The notes below the pieces were generated by a model. That model saw nothing but the letters and a program-made list of their open reading frames with translations, was not told the DNA's origin and did not search any database. Position numbers and translations under genes: made by a program. A stretch of 64,000 bases of DNA, taken from Luteitalea sp. TBR-22. GTDB lineage: Bacteria; Acidobacteriota; Vicinamibacteria; Vicinamibacterales; Vicinamibacteraceae. Where the stretch lies: positions 124,001-188,000 of the forward strand of contig NZ_AP024452.1 of NCBI RefSeq assembly GCF_016865485.1. Reading direction: 5' to 3'. Shown in pieces: positions 63,484-64,000 of this stretch (its first letter is position 1; each line of letters opens with the position of its first letter).

Positions 63484-64000
63484 ATGTCCCTGCTCGGATC
63501 CCGGGTGATTCCCGCCCTCCTCGCCGTGGCCGGCTCGGCTGCCGTGCTCGTGGCCGCCGGCCCCGAACCCATCGACCATGCGGTCAACGCCCGCATCAGG
63601 GCCGAGGCCCGCGATCGTTCGCAGATCATGCAGACCCTGCACGTCCTCACCGACGTGTACGGCCCGCGCCTCACCGGCTCGCCCAACCACAAGGCTGCCG
63701 CCGAGTGGACCATCGCCGAGATGAAGCGGTGGGGATTCGACGCCGGTCGCCTCGAGGAATGGGACTTCGGCCACCCGGGCTGGCTCAACGAGCGGCTCAC
63801 CGCGCACGTCATCGCGCCAGTGAAGGACGCGCTGGTTGCCGAGGCGCTTGCCTGGACCAACGGCACGAACGGTCCGGTCAAGGCACAGGTGGCCCATCTG
63901 GTGCTGCCCGAACGGCCGACCCAGGCGACGCTCACGGCCTTCCTCGCCGACAAGGCCGCCGCCGTGGCCAACCGCATCGTGATGGTGGGCGCGGTCACAC
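63484..64000 (+). CDS. M28 family peptidase, N-terminal part (gene runs off the window)
   Basis: 172 residues are visible from the ATG at 63484, with no stop before the window ends. A signal peptide (about residues 8-25) is followed by the pro/insert region of M28 aminopeptidases: QIMQTLHVLTDVYGPRLTGS, then PNHKAAAEWTIAEMKRWGFD. These are the conserved L-T-D-x-x-G-P-R-L-T-G-S and A-x-x-W-x-x-x-x-L/M-x-x-W-G segments. Metal ligands lie beyond the window. Heptamer repeats fill the space upstream, so its promoter is within or before them. Confidence 0.9.
   Translation, partial: MSLLGSRVIPALLAVAGSAAVLVAAGPEPIDHAVNARIRAEARDRSQIMQTLHVLTDVYGPRLTGSPNHKAAAEWTIAEMKRWGFDAGRLEEWDFGHPGWLNERLTAHVIAPVKDALVAEALAWTNGTNGPVKAQVAHLVLPERPTQATLTAFLADKAAAVANRIVMVGAVT

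Overview
The window is about 64 kb of GC-rich bacterial chromosome with tightly packed genes on both strands. No rRNA, tRNA, CRISPR array, phage gene, transposase or integrase was recognised. The gene content points to an environmental acidobacterium, most likely of the Vicinamibacteria/Luteitalea type. The pointers are an ADOP-type FtsX permease, a winged-helix/TPR regulator, an NtrC/NtrY pair beside a MacAB-like pump, two PEP-CTERM proteins, many secreted M28 peptidases, DUF885 and serine hydrolases, and several Tat-exported carbohydrate proteins. This assignment is inferred from gene families only.

Layout. 1-8.6 kb: the end of an outer-membrane protein gene, a reductase/esterase pair, an MFS carrier, DinB, mutM, a GH39 glycosidase and an ankyrin protein. 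8.6-19.9 kb: a membrane-anchored YqgE, PEP-CTERM proteins, a penicillin-acylase-type Ntn hydrolase, an M28 carboxypeptidase, a CadC-like regulator and a Fes-like esterase. 19.9-27.4 kb: an export module of adaptor, ATPase, NtrC-type regulator and histidine kinase on the minus strand, with the permease divergent and a good sigma-54 promoter match in front of the adaptor. 27.6-37.4 kb: a heme/propeller lipoprotein, a serine hydrolase, an amidohydrolase, a defective-looking alpha/beta hydrolase, a Tat-exported sugar isomerase, a CPBP protease and a VapBC module. 37.4-42.6 kb: DUF427, a class D beta-lactamase, a deaminase, DUF885 and MFS. 42.8-48.8 kb: a candidate selenoprotein, a coupled glycosyltransferase/PIG-L-like pair, an aldo/keto reductase, YjbQ, an esterase and a PhnB-like protein. 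48.9-58.8 kb: a lipoprotein, a second ankyrin protein, OsmC, a GlxA-type regulator, FKBP, a kelch protein, a P-type ATPase, a LACTB-like protein and GreB. 58.9-64 kb: an MGT-type glycosyltransferase, a three-gene CBM9/YVTN/GNAT run, DoxX and a truncated M28 peptidase gene.

The strongest unusual signal is at 42862-43428. An AhpD/CMD-family peroxidase-like gene has an in-frame TGA exactly where the second cysteine of the CxxC site belongs. The TGA is followed at the correct distance by a 7-bp stem with a GTT loop. This fits a C-x-x-Sec selenoprotein with a bacterial SECIS element rather than a pseudogene. Other signals are the sigma-54 promoter/regulator/efflux module, two families of palindromic intergenic repeats that bracket yjbQ, three heptanucleotide arrays, a 36-bp direct repeat flanking the class D beta-lactamase, and two hydrolase-family proteins that have lost nucleophile residues.
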